In this document: positions 9,040-17,204 of the stretch, one piece after another
Numbering within the stretch: position 1 is the stretch's first letter
Layout of the letters: the number at the start of each line of letters is the position of its first letter
Notes under the pieces: model-generated
Database searches by the model: none
What the model was told of the DNA's origin: nothing
The model's input: only the letters and a program-made list of their open reading frames with translations
Program-made: the position numbers and the translations under genes
DNA from: Acetobacter sp. UBA5411
GTDB taxonomy: Bacteria > Pseudomonadota > Alphaproteobacteria > Acetobacterales > Acetobacteraceae
Direction of reading: 5' to 3'
DNA length: 46,689 bases
Assembly (NCBI RefSeq): GCF_002409645.1
Contig: NZ_DHNR01000004.1
Location: 1-46,689, forward strand

Positions 9040-9843
9040 TCAGACAAAGAGAGGGTCGGTATTTTCGAAGCCACGGCGGGCTTCTTCACAGAATGTCCGG
9101 CACAGATCATCCGGCTTTATGGCGGGAGCCTGCCAGCGCACAGCTTCAATCGGTCCGGGGGCAAAGGTCTTTTCCGGCGCGAGTGGATGCGGACAATTTG
9201 AGACAGCGACGAGAAGATTCATCTCCGAACGCAGATCGACATGATCGCCGGGCCGGACATCGCCCTCAATCCAGCGGAAGCTGCCATCCGCCTGCGTGCT
9301 GATGTGCGAGAAGAAAGTAATGCAGGAAGTGACATCGTGCTGCGCCATTCCATTCTTGCCAGCGATCAGACGCAGGTTGTTGCGGGTGTTACGCAAACCT
9401 TCATTTCCGAAATTCCGGGCGTTACTCTGCGGTGTGCTGCCCCCCACCAGCGTATCACTGAAACCGCAGGAATCACCGATGATGGAAGCGAGCACACGCC
9501 CCATGTCAGAGAACAGAACACGTCCGGTCGTCAGACAGGTCGTCCATTGCAGCTTGATGGTGTCACCGGCGTTGTAGCGTTCGCTGAGATCGTCCGCATT
9601 CCACAAGCCGACAGAAACACCGTTATTGCCTGATGTGTTGATCAGACGCAGAGCCTGTCCGCGCGGCAGAAGCGTGCTCCAGTACCAACCACCCGGAATG
9701 GTTTCACGGTGCAGCACACTGCTTTCAGTCATCTCGATAGGCGTAAAGGCAGGACGTGCGGCATTTTCAGTAAGAAGGGCCTGATCGCGGAGCTGGTTGT
9801 AGCGGGCGCGATACCACTCTGGTGTCTGTTGATCGATCTGCAT
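9040..9843 (-). CDS. DUF1989 protein, urea-carboxylase-associated 2 / deiminase partner subunit
   Basis: The 267-aa DUF1989 protein is paralogous to its downstream neighbour. It has the same fold signature, but the core reads CGFSDTLVGG (Cys126 to Asp130), so the His and the second Cys of the other subunit are replaced. The N-terminus (residues 1-50) is longer than in the partner. In characterised clusters the pair acts as a heteromer. The divergent core suggests a structural or substrate-positioning role for this chain (inference). The start at 9843 is supported by AAGGAG 5 nt upstream. It is 16 nt from the next gene, in the operon ABC importer - regulator - DUF1989 pair - carboxylase - atzF. 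Confidence 0.88.
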   Translation of the reverse strand: MQIDQQTPEWYRARYNQLRDQALLTENAARPAFTPIEMTESSVLHRETIPGGWYWSTLLPRGQALRLINTSGNNGVSVGLWNADDLSERYNAGDTIKLQWTTCLTTGRVLFSDMGRVLASIIGDSCGFSDTLVGGSTPQSNARNFGNEGLRNTRNNLRLIAGKNGMAQHDVTSCITFFSHISTQADGSFRWIEGDVRPGDHVDLRSEMNLLVAVSNCPHPLAPEKTFAPGPIEAVRWQAPAIKPDDLCRTFCEEARRGFENTDPLFV

Positions 9844-9882
9844 GAAACGCTCCTTTTTATGGAGTAATCCGAAAAATGCCGT

Positions 9883-10362
9883 TCAGCACGGCGTTATGTC
9901 GAGCGTGGGGGGACGCCCCTTCTCGTGAACCGGCGGAATGAGTGACGCAATGAGGTGAAGCTTTCCGGAAATAACACCTGACTGCGTCATGAACTGATCC
10001 GCGATTTCCTGAAGTTTTTTGACCTTCCCCTGTACGAGAAGAACCTCGAGCGTCTGACGACGCACAAGGTTGACGTGCAGGGAGCTGATGACTTCTGCAA
10101 GGTTTTCGTATTGCAGCTCAGCAAGTTTCTGGGAAAGTCCGGTTGCTGCATTGTTATAGAAAAGGATGATAACACCAGCCATCAGTTCATCCGCGCAGTC
10201 ATTCCTTGAAGCCATAAGCTCCTGATGCAGGATGTTCTGAATGGCCTGAGACCGACTGGCGTAGCCCTTCTCCGCCACCATGGCATCCAGTTCCTGCAGG
10301 ATACCGGGTGGCAGCGAAATGCTCACACGACTGACCTGTTCCTTTGTTTCCCGACTACTCAT
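9883..10362 (-). CDS. NikR-like ribbon-helix-helix regulator lacking the nickel ligands
   Basis: The 159-aa protein has a ribbon-helix-helix N-terminus (RVSISLPPGILQELDAMV, then GYASRSQAIQNIL) and a C-terminal ACT-like domain. Together these match NikR in order and length. Aligned by eye to E. coli NikR, His87 is kept (His96 here), but His76, His89 and Cys95 become Tyr85, Asn98 and Thr104. A high-affinity nickel site is therefore unlikely, and the ACT-like domain may bind another ligand, perhaps a guanidine-pathway compound. The gene is embedded in the operon, 11 nt after the ATPase gene. A GTAATA-N16-TATTAC palindrome with NikR spacing sits before the operon's first gene. RBS AGGAAG. Confidence 0.87.
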   Translation of the reverse strand: MSSRETKEQVSRVSISLPPGILQELDAMVAEKGYASRSQAIQNILHQELMASRNDCADELMAGVIILFYNNAATGLSQKLAELQYENLAEVISSLHVNLVRRQTLEVLLVQGKVKKLQEIADQFMTQSGVISGKLHLIASLIPPVHEKGRPPTLDITPC

Positions 10363-10373
10363 TGCCGCGCTTC

Positions 10374-11288
10374 CTACTCAGCCTTGTCTGTTACGAGGGT
10401 AAGGAGCGGCATGGTGAAATCATCCGCTCCCTCATCCGTTTCTTCGGTGTTACCACCGAAGGAACGGATCAGCCCCTCCAGATGGGCTTTGGTCGCCAGG
10501 AATTCGTCGGACATCATCTGTGCCGCCCGACGCGGTCGGGACAGCGGCACTTCAATGACCTCCTCCACCCTGCCGGGGCGGGGTTTGAGCACGAGTATCC
10601 GATCAGCCAGATAAATGGCCTCGTCCAGATCGTGCGTGATGAACACAATAGTGATGTCGATCTTGCGCCAGATCTCCATCAGATAGTTCTGCATCTTCAG
10701 GCGGGTCTGGGCGTCCAGCGCGCTGAAAGATTCATCCATCAGCAAAACGCGTGGGCGCGCGGCCAGCGCACGGGCAATGGCCACACGCTGCTGCATGCCG
10801 CCTGAAAGCTGATGCGGGAAGGACGCGGCGAACTGCTCCAGCCCTACAACCTGTAGCCACTGCATGGCCTGCCGGCGGGCCTCCGCGCGTTCTGTGCCAC
10901 CCATTTCAATGCCGAACATGACGTTGCGGCAGACATCCAGCCACGGAAACAGCGTGTATTTCTGGAACACCATGCCACGATCCGGACCCGGACCGTTCAC
11001 AGGCTTTCCATCCACGAGAATACGGCCTGTGGTTGTCTCCTCAAGGCCAGCCAGAATACGGATCAGCGTCGATTTACCGCAGCCAGACGGACCTACGACG
11101 CAGACAAATTCGCGCCTGTGAACGCCAAACTCGATATCTTCAAGCGCTACAGTCTGATGGCGCTTCTGCGCGAAGACCTTTCCGACATGGTCGATTTCCA
11201 GCACATACTCACGCTGTCTGATCTGGTCCATGCGTTCAGCAACATCTGCCGGAAGCGTGCGATAGTCGGGAAGCTGGTGTTCAGTCAT
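10374..11288 (-). CDS. ABC importer ATPase, nitrate/taurine/guanidine type
   Basis: The 304-aa ATP-binding subunit has Walker A GPSGCGKST (66-74), the Q-loop FQKYTLFPW, signature LSGGMQQR (161-168) and Walker B VLLMDES (181-187). It belongs to the SsuB/TauB/NrtD branch, with an extra C-terminal tail. It energises the membrane protein encoded just upstream, whose stop overlaps this start by 4 nt (ATGA), with GGGAG 8 nt before the ATG. Context suggests that the cargo is guanidine or a related amide and that the product feeds the carboxylase encoded downstream. The substrate itself cannot be read from the ATPase. Confidence 0.92.
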   Translation of the reverse strand: MTEHQLPDYRTLPADVAERMDQIRQREYVLEIDHVGKVFAQKRHQTVALEDIEFGVHRREFVCVVGPSGCGKSTLIRILAGLEETTTGRILVDGKPVNGPGPDRGMVFQKYTLFPWLDVCRNVMFGIEMGGTERAEARRQAMQWLQVVGLEQFAASFPHQLSGGMQQRVAIARALAARPRVLLMDESFSALDAQTRLKMQNYLMEIWRKIDITIVFITHDLDEAIYLADRILVLKPRPGRVEEVIEVPLSRPRRAAQMMSDEFLATKAHLEGLIRSFGGNTEETDEGADDFTMPLLTLVTDKAE

Positions 11289-12250
11289 CCGTCGATCTCC
11301 CTTTTCCAGGCAAAGAACCGGCGTCCCAGCAGACCGAGAACCATGTCCGTGCCAAGCCCTGCGATTCCAATGATGGCCATCGCTGCATAGACATTATCGA
11401 AATGCTGGTAGCGCGCCTGCTGCGTGATGAACCACGTGATGCCGGAAGATGTGCCGATCAGCTCAGCCACGATCAGATATGTCCAGGCCCAGCCCAGAAG
11501 AATACGCTGGTCGCGATAAATATCCGGCAGAATGCCCGGTATCACCACCCGAAAGAGCAGCTTCAGCCCTTTCGCTCCAAGCGTGCGGGACGCTTCAATC
11601 AGCGCGAAATCCAGCTTGCGTGTGGTGTTGGCAATCACAAGAATCTGCTGAAACAGCGTGCCAATAACGATGATCGCGATTTTTGGCGCGTCATAAATGC
11701 CCAGAATGGCGACAGCGAGTGCGCCGAAAGCGGGAGCTGGCAGATAACGGAAGAAATCAACCGAGGGCTCAACAAGTCGCGCCAGTCCCGGCAAGGCGCC
11801 ACACATCACTCCCAGCGGCACGCCTATCAGGGAAGAGATGAGGAAACCCCAAAAAATGATCTGGATACTGTGCCCGAAAGCCTGCGTGATGGAGTGTTCA
11901 GCCCCCGTGGGAGCCGAAGACGTGAAGGCGTGGACAAAAGCTGTCAGCACCTCGCCCGGAGACGGAAGATAGACTGGATTTGCGGCAATCCCTTGCGGAA
12001 CAGGCTCATTTTTTGCCTGCATCTCGGTCACGGCACGACTGAAATCAGCGCGGTTCATCCGCATGCCTGATTCCAGATAGTCCTCGCCACCCGGATCGGT
12101 GATGAGCACCTGCGGATGCCATACAAACGGTAGGTAACTGACAGCACTCCAAGCCAGCAAGGGCAGCAGGACCGCCAGAACACCGAAAACCCCACGGGAT
12201 ACACCGTCAGTCCGGCCGTATAATCTCCATGAAGCGGCAAGACCCTGCAT
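11285..12250 (-). CDS. ABC importer permease (BPD_transp_1)
   Basis: This 321-aa inner-membrane protein has an N-terminal helix (about 20-45), a periplasmic stretch of about 90 residues, and then the usual five to six helices of a SsuC/TauC-type permease. The EAA-like loop is visible in EASRTLGAKGLKLLFRVVIP. The start is ATG 12250 behind CAGGAG. It follows the binding-protein gene by 21 nt and overlaps the ATPase start. The large segment between helix 1 and helix 2 is longer than in typical SsuC and resembles the form seen in urea-carboxylase-linked importers. I give this last point from memory. Confidence 0.9.
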   Translation of the reverse strand: MQGLAASWRLYGRTDGVSRGVFGVLAVLLPLLAWSAVSYLPFVWHPQVLITDPGGEDYLESGMRMNRADFSRAVTEMQAKNEPVPQGIAANPVYLPSPGEVLTAFVHAFTSSAPTGAEHSITQAFGHSIQIIFWGFLISSLIGVPLGVMCGALPGLARLVEPSVDFFRYLPAPAFGALAVAILGIYDAPKIAIIVIGTLFQQILVIANTTRKLDFALIEASRTLGAKGLKLLFRVVIPGILPDIYRDQRILLGWAWTYLIVAELIGTSSGITWFITQQARYQHFDNVYAAMAIIGIAGLGTDMVLGLLGRRFFAWKREIDG

Positions 12251-12271
12251 GGCGGTTCTCCTGCCTCAGCG

Positions 12272-13255
12272 TTATTTCACAGCCGCCACGAAAGACGGGT
12301 CGATGTAGCTGTCTACATTTTGCGGAGTCTTGTAGACGCTGTAACGAACATTGAAGGAATCAGAGACAGAGGAAGAACCATAGAGCGAGCTCAGGCCTTC
12401 TTTCTTCGTAAACACAACCTTGTCGTCAGCGACCGTCAGCAGATGCGTCCCCTTGAGAAAACGCTTGTAAGCCTCGGGAGCAACACCCGTTCTTGTCGCC
12501 ATGATACGCAATGCGTCAGGTTGAGTTTTCGGATCCTTGATGTAGGAGACGACGTGATCCCAGACACCGACCAGCTTCTGCCACTGATCACGGTTGTCAT
12601 GAAGGGACTGCGGATCCACGACGATGGTGTCATAGATCAGGCCGGGCGCTTCGTGAGAAGTGAATATGGGACGGGCACCGGGCACCATATGCAGAGCCTG
12701 ACCAGCATTGGGCTGCCAGGCTGCGACGGCAGCCACTTCACCTGACGCGAGCACCTGTGGTGTTTCATTGGTCTTGGTATTGACCAGTTTCACATCTTTC
12801 TCGCTCAGGCCAGCTTTTTCCAATCCTGTGAGCAGAAGGAGATGATCAACCAGCCCTTCCTCAACCGCGACGGATTTGCCCTTGAGGCCTTTCATGTCGG
12901 TGATGCCGGGCTGGGCCACTACCATGTCATTGCCGTCGGAGTAATCGGTGGCGAGGATCATTTCCCCTTTGTGGCCATTGGCTCCCGTGACCAATGCATC
13001 ACCGTTGGTCGCCATGACTGCATCGAGTTTGTGAGCCGAAAATGCGTCCAATGAGGCGCTGTAATCGAACCACTGGAAGTCCGCATCGACCCCCGCTTCT
13101 TTCAACCACCCCTTGTCGATCGCCACCTGCCAGGCAACCCAGCCGGGCCAGTCACTGTAACCAATCTTCAGTGTCGCCGCGGAGGCGGAAGAAAGCGTCG
13201 CTGCGACGCATACGCCCGCCAGCAGAGTTTTTCGAAGAAGCGAGAGCAGGTGCAT
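12272..13255 (-). CDS. ABC importer periplasmic binding protein (NMT1/TauA-like)
   Basis: The 327-aa protein has a Sec signal peptide (MHLLSLLRKTLLAGVCVAAT, cut probably after ASA near residue 27). A type-2 periplasmic binding fold follows, beginning TLKIGYSDWPGWVAWQVA. The GYSDWPGW start is typical of the binding proteins in urea-carboxylase/guanidine operons, not of TauA itself. As the first gene of the operon it lies behind a strong SD (TGGAGG) that directly abuts a long palindrome. It probably captures guanidine or a similar cationic amide in the periplasm, which is inferred from context. Confidence 0.9.
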   Translation of the reverse strand: MHLLSLLRKTLLAGVCVAATLSSASAATLKIGYSDWPGWVAWQVAIDKGWLKEAGVDADFQWFDYSASLDAFSAHKLDAVMATNGDALVTGANGHKGEMILATDYSDGNDMVVAQPGITDMKGLKGKSVAVEEGLVDHLLLLTGLEKAGLSEKDVKLVNTKTNETPQVLASGEVAAVAAWQPNAGQALHMVPGARPIFTSHEAPGLIYDTIVVDPQSLHDNRDQWQKLVGVWDHVVSYIKDPKTQPDALRIMATRTGVAPEAYKRFLKGTHLLTVADDKVVFTKKEGLSSLYGSSSVSDSFNVRYSVYKTPQNVDSYIDPSFVAAVK

Positions 13256-13266
13256 GGTCAGCCTCC

Positions 13267-13296
13267 AGTAATACGAATCGACTAAATCGTATTACT
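13267..13296. promoter_or_regulatory. NikR-style palindrome abutting the operon's first SD
   Basis: This is a perfect 10-bp inverted repeat, AGTAATACGA / TCGTATTACT, with a 10-nt centre. Written as half-sites it is GTAATA (13268-13273), 16 nt, TATTAC (13290-13295), the same 6-16-6 layout as the E. coli NikR operator. It touches the SD of the binding-protein gene and lies downstream of the candidate promoter, so a bound repressor would act as a roadblock. As RNA the same sequence can fold into a hairpin next to the SD, so control at the RNA level is an alternative. Confidence 0.6.
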
Positions 13297-13324
13297 CATT
13301 CTCTGATGGAACCCCATTAGTTGC

Positions 13325-13353
13325 AACATAAAAATGTTCCCGTCATGCAACAA
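13325..13353 (-). promoter_or_regulatory. Candidate promoter of the guanidine/urea operon
   Basis: On the minus strand TTGTTG (13348-13353), 17 nt, then TATGTT (13325-13330). Transcription would start near 13318 and give a leader of about 60 nt that includes the palindrome. I looked for a guanidine-I (ykkC) riboswitch between 13256 and 13729 and did not find its conserved strings. Confidence 0.4.
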
Positions 13354-13547
13354 AAAGCTTCTGTGCACGCTAACAGTCTGATTTTGTAATCTTTCTGTCA
13401 GAAGAAATTTTTCGTCGGATTGAAGATTGTGCATATCCGGCAGCGATACTCACCCATCCGGACATTACAACAATCGATCTTACGGGATGCCGGTAAAGCA
13501 CCTACTCGCATGGCTTCCAGCCGATAAAGACCCGTTCTGCACGAAAA

Positions 13548-13570
13548 TCAGGACAGGTTTCCTGCCCTGA
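13548..13570 (-). terminator. Candidate terminator downstream of the amidase gene
   Basis: The arms TCAGGACAGG / CCTGCCCTGA (one mismatch) enclose a 3-nt loop. On the minus strand TTTTCG follows. A second hairpin, GGTGGAC-N10-GTCCACC at 13632-13655, lies nearer the amidase stop. Together they probably separate the pucG-atzG-atzE unit from the ABC/carboxylase operon. The remainder of 13354-13729 contains no gene. Confidence 0.4.
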
Positions 13571-13729
13571 AAGCATCCATAGGAGAAAGATCAGAATTAT
13601 CTTTTTATTTTCGAGAGAATTATGAAACCTAGGTGGACCAGCCAGCCCGTCCACCCACAGCCGCAACGAAGTCTCTTCTCACTTCAGCCTATGTTTTCCA
13701 CACATTCTGGTGGAGAGCGGGAAACAAAA

Positions 13730-15106
13730 TCACACCGTCCCTGCACACTTCGGAAGCCGGCATCCTGCCAGTCCGGCACGCTCCAGATGCCAGGCAACCC
13801 TGAACAGTTTATCTTCACATCCCGGTGCCGCAACAAACTGGAGACCGAGAGGCAGCCCTTTCGACACCAGCACAGGCACCGTCAGGACGGGCACCCCGGG
13901 CAGGCTGAGAGGCTGGGTAAACAGGCCGAGATTGGCGCGTGCAGAAACGACCTTTCCTCCCACAGTGACAGTAGGCTCATCCAGTTTTGGCGCCTCCCCC
14001 ATCACGGCTGGCGCAATCAGCACGTCAGCTTCGTCTCGGAACACGGCATGGATCTGCTCGCGGAACCAGCGACGAAAGCGTTGCGCCTTGAGATAGGTGT
14101 CTGCGGGAAGCATCGCACCCGCCAGCAGACGGTCCCGCGTCGCCGGATCATAGGAATCGGCCTGCTCTTTCAGGCGGGGCAGATGAAGATTGCCGCCTTC
14201 CGCTGCTGTAATCAGAAAAGAACTCGCGCGGGCGATTGCGACTTCCGGCAGGGAAACCGTGCGTGTCACATCCAGCGCAGCACAGACGCTTTCAAGAGCC
14301 CTGACCATCGGTTCGGACAGATTGTCGGCAAACCAGTCTTCCAGACGCGCAATGCGCAGCGTCTCCCATGATCCTGCGACGGCGGGCTCCGGGATTCTGT
14401 CGCCTCCGTCCATAATGTAAAAACTTGCCGCCAGATCAGAGATATTTCTGGCAAAAGGACCAACAACATCCAGACTGGCCGCAAAAGGATAGGCCCCCTC
14501 TCTGGGAAGACGTCCAAACGTGGGTTTCAGCCCCCACACTCCGCACAAAGAGGCAGGAATACGGATCGACCCATTGGTGTCCGAGCCCAGAGAAAGAGGA
14601 AGAAACCCTGCCGCTACCGCAGCAGCAGACCCGCCAGAAGACCCTCCGGCCATGCGCGATGTGTCATGCGGGTTCAGCGTCGTGCCGTAATGGGCATTCT
14701 CCGTTGCAAATCCGTAGGCAAACTCATCCATGTTCAGTGTTGCGACAGGAATGGCTCCGGCCTGCCGCAGGCGTTGCACGACAGCCGCATCCTGTTTTGC
14801 AGGTGGGTTACTGCGCAGAACGATCGATCCCGCCGTGGTGACATGATCTGCAATGTCAAAGAGATCCTTCACGCCAAAGGGCACGCCCGCCAGAGGAGGA
14901 AGCGTCTCTCCCCGCTTCCGGAGAGCGTCGACAGCATCAGCCTGCCGGCAGGCCTCTTCGGAAAACAGATGCGTGACACTGTGGATAGACCGATCCTTGC
15001 TGGACAGGGTTTCCAGCGTGGCTTCAACCACATCACGAGCGGTCCTCTCTCCTGTACGGATTGAGGTCGCGAGTTCCAGTGCGCCAGGAGGGGAAAGATC
15101 TCTCAT
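13730..15106 (-). CDS. AtzE/HpxY-type amidase
   Basis: The 458-aa amidase-signature enzyme has the full triad: Lys80 in GVPFGVKDL, Ser156 in AGGSSGGSA and Ser180 in GSDTNGSIR. It groups with AtzE (1-carboxybiuret hydrolase) and HpxY, not with GatA, because of its partners. The start overlaps the stop of an AtzG-like gene by 4 nt, and an AtzH/HpxZ-like gene lies 3.6 kb away. AtzE needs AtzG for stability. With the neighbouring ureidoglycine transaminase, whose product is oxalurate, an oxalurate- or carbamoyl-type substrate is plausible but not shown. It acts in the cytoplasm, with no signal peptide. Confidence 0.85.
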   Translation of the reverse strand: MRDLSPPGALELATSIRTGERTARDVVEATLETLSSKDRSIHSVTHLFSEEACRQADAVDALRKRGETLPPLAGVPFGVKDLFDIADHVTTAGSIVLRSNPPAKQDAAVVQRLRQAGAIPVATLNMDEFAYGFATENAHYGTTLNPHDTSRMAGGSSGGSAAAVAAGFLPLSLGSDTNGSIRIPASLCGVWGLKPTFGRLPREGAYPFAASLDVVGPFARNISDLAASFYIMDGGDRIPEPAVAGSWETLRIARLEDWFADNLSEPMVRALESVCAALDVTRTVSLPEVAIARASSFLITAAEGGNLHLPRLKEQADSYDPATRDRLLAGAMLPADTYLKAQRFRRWFREQIHAVFRDEADVLIAPAVMGEAPKLDEPTVTVGGKVVSARANLGLFTQPLSLPGVPVLTVPVLVSKGLPLGLQFVAAPGCEDKLFRVAWHLERAGLAGCRLPKCAGTV

Positions 15107-15291
15107 GGCACATACTCGAAAGCCGGTTCACACTCGTCGGAAAAGACGTGACGGTTCAACAGATCTGCATACTGGCCAAGCAGCTCCGTGTTGGTCAGCA
15201 CGCCGGGCAGACAGCGATCGGAAAGATCAAGGCCTATCGCTGCGGCGCGGGCCTGAACAAGCAGTGTCAAGTCAGTCTGGGACTCTTTCAT
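15103..15291 (-). CDS. AtzG/HpxX-like small amidase partner (DUF4089)
   Basis: This is a 62-aa protein starting at ATG 15291 (MKESQTDLTLL), chosen because AGGAAGG lies 7 nt upstream. The longer frame from 15348 lacks an SD and would sit at the very end of pucG. The segment AAAIGLDLSDRCLPGVLTNT followed by an alpha-helical YADLLNRHVF and a short acidic/proline tail matches DUF4089 (AtzG). AtzG shares ancestry with GatC and holds AtzE in a heterotetramer. The ATGA overlap with the amidase start implies translational coupling and fixed stoichiometry. Confidence comes from the pairing more than from the short sequence. Confidence 0.8.
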   Translation of the reverse strand: MKESQTDLTLLVQARAAAIGLDLSDRCLPGVLTNTELLGQYADLLNRHVFSDECEPAFEYVP

Positions 15292-15338
15292 CGCGTAACC
15301 TTCCTGTTCAACGCTCTGTGCGATACTCCGTAGAAAGA

Positions 15339-16565
15339 TCAGCGCCACGCCTCACGTGCGGCGTCAACGGCAATGCCTCGCGAACACGCAAACCCCTCGG
15401 AAGCCAGCACCGCTTCCAGAGCCCCCAGCGTGGTCAGTACGTTTGGCTTGCAGGCGTTGTACCCCATGGTACCGATCCGCCAGATACGACCGGCCAGAGG
15501 TCCGAACGCCGTGCCGATCTCGATACCAAAATCATCCCGCATAACAGAGCGAATGGCCTCGCCGTTTATACCCTCAGGAATCCATACACCCGTCACATTG
15601 GCCATGCGGTGCGCGTCATCCCCAAAGATGGACAGCCCCATGCCGCGCAGCCCCGCAATCAGCGCCCCGCTGGCGTTCCTGTGACGGGCGAAGCGGGCCT
15701 CAAGCCCTTCCTCCAGCACGATCCTCGCTGCTTCGCGGGCACCGTAAAGCATGGTGGTCGCTTCCGTATGATGGTTGAGCCGTTTCTCCGACCAGTAATC
15801 CATGATCATGGCGAGATCAAAATAGTTCGAAGGGATCCTTGAACGTCCACCATCTGTCTGATCCGCTCCACGAATACCGGCCTCGACATGACGGCGGCTC
15901 ATGATGAACTCCGCTGCCCGGTCGGAAATCGTGATGGGTGCGGACCCCGGCGGTCCACCCATGCATTTCTGCAATCCCCCGGACACAACATCTATTTCCC
16001 ATTGATCCACACAGACCGGCACACCGCCCAGCGTAGCGGTGGCATCGACATAGGACAGAACATCATATTTCCGGCAAAGGGCACCAATCCCTTCCAGAGG
16101 TTGCGCCATCGTGGTGGAGGTGTCGCCGTGAATACAGGCGAAAACCTGCGGACGATGTTCCTTCAGAGCTTCTTCAATCTGATCCGGGGTAGCGACTTCA
16201 CCCCAAGGGAGATCTAGCGTGCGGATATCAGCGCCAAGACGCTCTGCAATTTCCGAAAGTAGCAGTCCGAACCTACCGGCGCGTACAATAAGCACCCGGC
16301 TTCCCGGTTCCACCAGCGAGACCATGGCGGCTTCGATACCGGCCCGCGCCGTTCCATCCACGAGAAAGGTCCAGCGGTTCTCCGTCATGAAAACCTGCCG
16401 GTACAGCGACATGGTTTCATTCATATACTCGGTCATTTCGGGATCGAACTGCCCAAGCATATCGGCCGACATGGCGCGCAGCACGCGTGGATGGACGTTG
16501 ATTGGCCCCGGCCCCATGAGGAGGCGGCGTGGCGGATCAATCTGTCGAAAAAGACTGGAAGTCAC
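15339..16565 (-). CDS. pucG: (S)-ureidoglycine-glyoxylate transaminase
   Basis: The 408-aa fold-type-I PLP enzyme starts at GTG 16565 behind GGGAG. The sequence tracks B. subtilis PucG closely: LLMGPGPINVHPRVLRAMS, GQFDP, IDVVSGGLQKCMGG (Lys200 for PLP), Asp174 for the pyridine nitrogen, PSNYFDL, and YWSEKRLNHHTEATTMLYG. PucG transfers the amino group of ureidoglycine to glyoxylate, giving oxalurate and glycine in the allantoin branch of purine breakdown. Serine- or alanine-glyoxylate aminotransferases are the closest alternatives, but the NYFD and RLNHHTEATTMLY motifs favour PucG. It heads the unit with atzG and atzE, suggesting that those act on its oxalurate product. Confidence 0.85.
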   Translation of the reverse strand: MTSSLFRQIDPPRRLLMGPGPINVHPRVLRAMSADMLGQFDPEMTEYMNETMSLYRQVFMTENRWTFLVDGTARAGIEAAMVSLVEPGSRVLIVRAGRFGLLLSEIAERLGADIRTLDLPWGEVATPDQIEEALKEHRPQVFACIHGDTSTTMAQPLEGIGALCRKYDVLSYVDATATLGGVPVCVDQWEIDVVSGGLQKCMGGPPGSAPITISDRAAEFIMSRRHVEAGIRGADQTDGGRSRIPSNYFDLAMIMDYWSEKRLNHHTEATTMLYGAREAARIVLEEGLEARFARHRNASGALIAGLRGMGLSIFGDDAHRMANVTGVWIPEGINGEAIRSVMRDDFGIEIGTAFGPLAGRIWRIGTMGYNACKPNVLTTLGALEAVLASEGFACSRGIAVDAAREAWR

Positions 16566-17026
16566 GCTGACATCTCCCTGAAAGGCTTGATGAGTTGATT
16601 GGAAAACTCGTTTATGAAGCAGGAAGCTATTTCAACGACTTTATTGGACTGAATTCCCATCAGAACAGCCAATGAGCCGTCCTGAAGTTGAAATGAGATA
16701 TCCCTCCAATTTCCGCTGCTCCGCGTTTGCGCAGTCAGGCGCAGCAGTCCGCGCCGAAAAAGACAGGCAGCGCGTCGGCTACCCCGTACACGGAAAAAGG
16801 ATGCAGAAGCTGACATCTCAATCTTTCCAAGTATTCGAAAACCTGTCGATGAAAGCAAAACCGATGAAAAAGACATGACGCTTCTCTCTGTGTCCTTTTC
16901 GTCGAGCAGGGTGAATCCCTTGCCTGAGCATGAGGATGGCTCAGAATCACTTTAGGCAGTCAGTTCCGTTCTCACAAAAGTAAAAAAGACAATTATTCGT
17001 TGCTTTTAATAGAGCGGACCCCATGC

Positions 17027-17057
17027 GCAAAAAAGCAATGAGGGAGTGCTTTTTTGC
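17027..17057. promoter_or_regulatory. Perfect 11-bp dyad in the pucG/porin intergenic region
   Basis: GCAAAAAAGCA and TGCTTTTTTGC enclose a 9-nt loop. The site lies between divergent genes (pucG at 16565, porin at 17205), where no terminator is needed, so an operator or leader structure for the porin gene is more likely. The rest of 16566-17204 shows no convincing gene. A weak CATCGA-N13-TCGATG dyad lies near 17087-17111. Confidence 0.35.
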
Positions 17058-17204
17058 TTCTTTTAGAGAACGAGGTGCCCTGTATGCATCGATAACGCAA
17101 AAGCTTCGATGTGGAGACGCCGCAGGTGCACAGGGCAGTCACAGCACGGTTTGTCAGTAGCTGCGCACAGATGGTGTGCAGCGATACATGAAGGTAGTGC
17201 CCTG

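Noticed and set aside
9024..9110. N-terminal extension of the DUF1989 protein to ATG 9110
   Set aside because: It would overlap the preceding gene by about 70 nt, has no SD, and the start at 9023 has GGGAG at ideal spacing.
13256..13729. Guanidine-I (ykkC) riboswitch before the guanidine/urea operon
   Set aside because: A CTAATGGGGTTCC string (minus strand, about 13308-13320) recalled part of the motif, but the other conserved string (GGTCCGAGAG-like) and the pairing are missing.
16562..16876. 104-codon minus-strand frame before pucG
   Set aside because: It overlaps the pucG start, has no Shine-Dalgarno, and its Arg/Ser-rich composition is not protein-like. The GTG start of pucG has a good SD.
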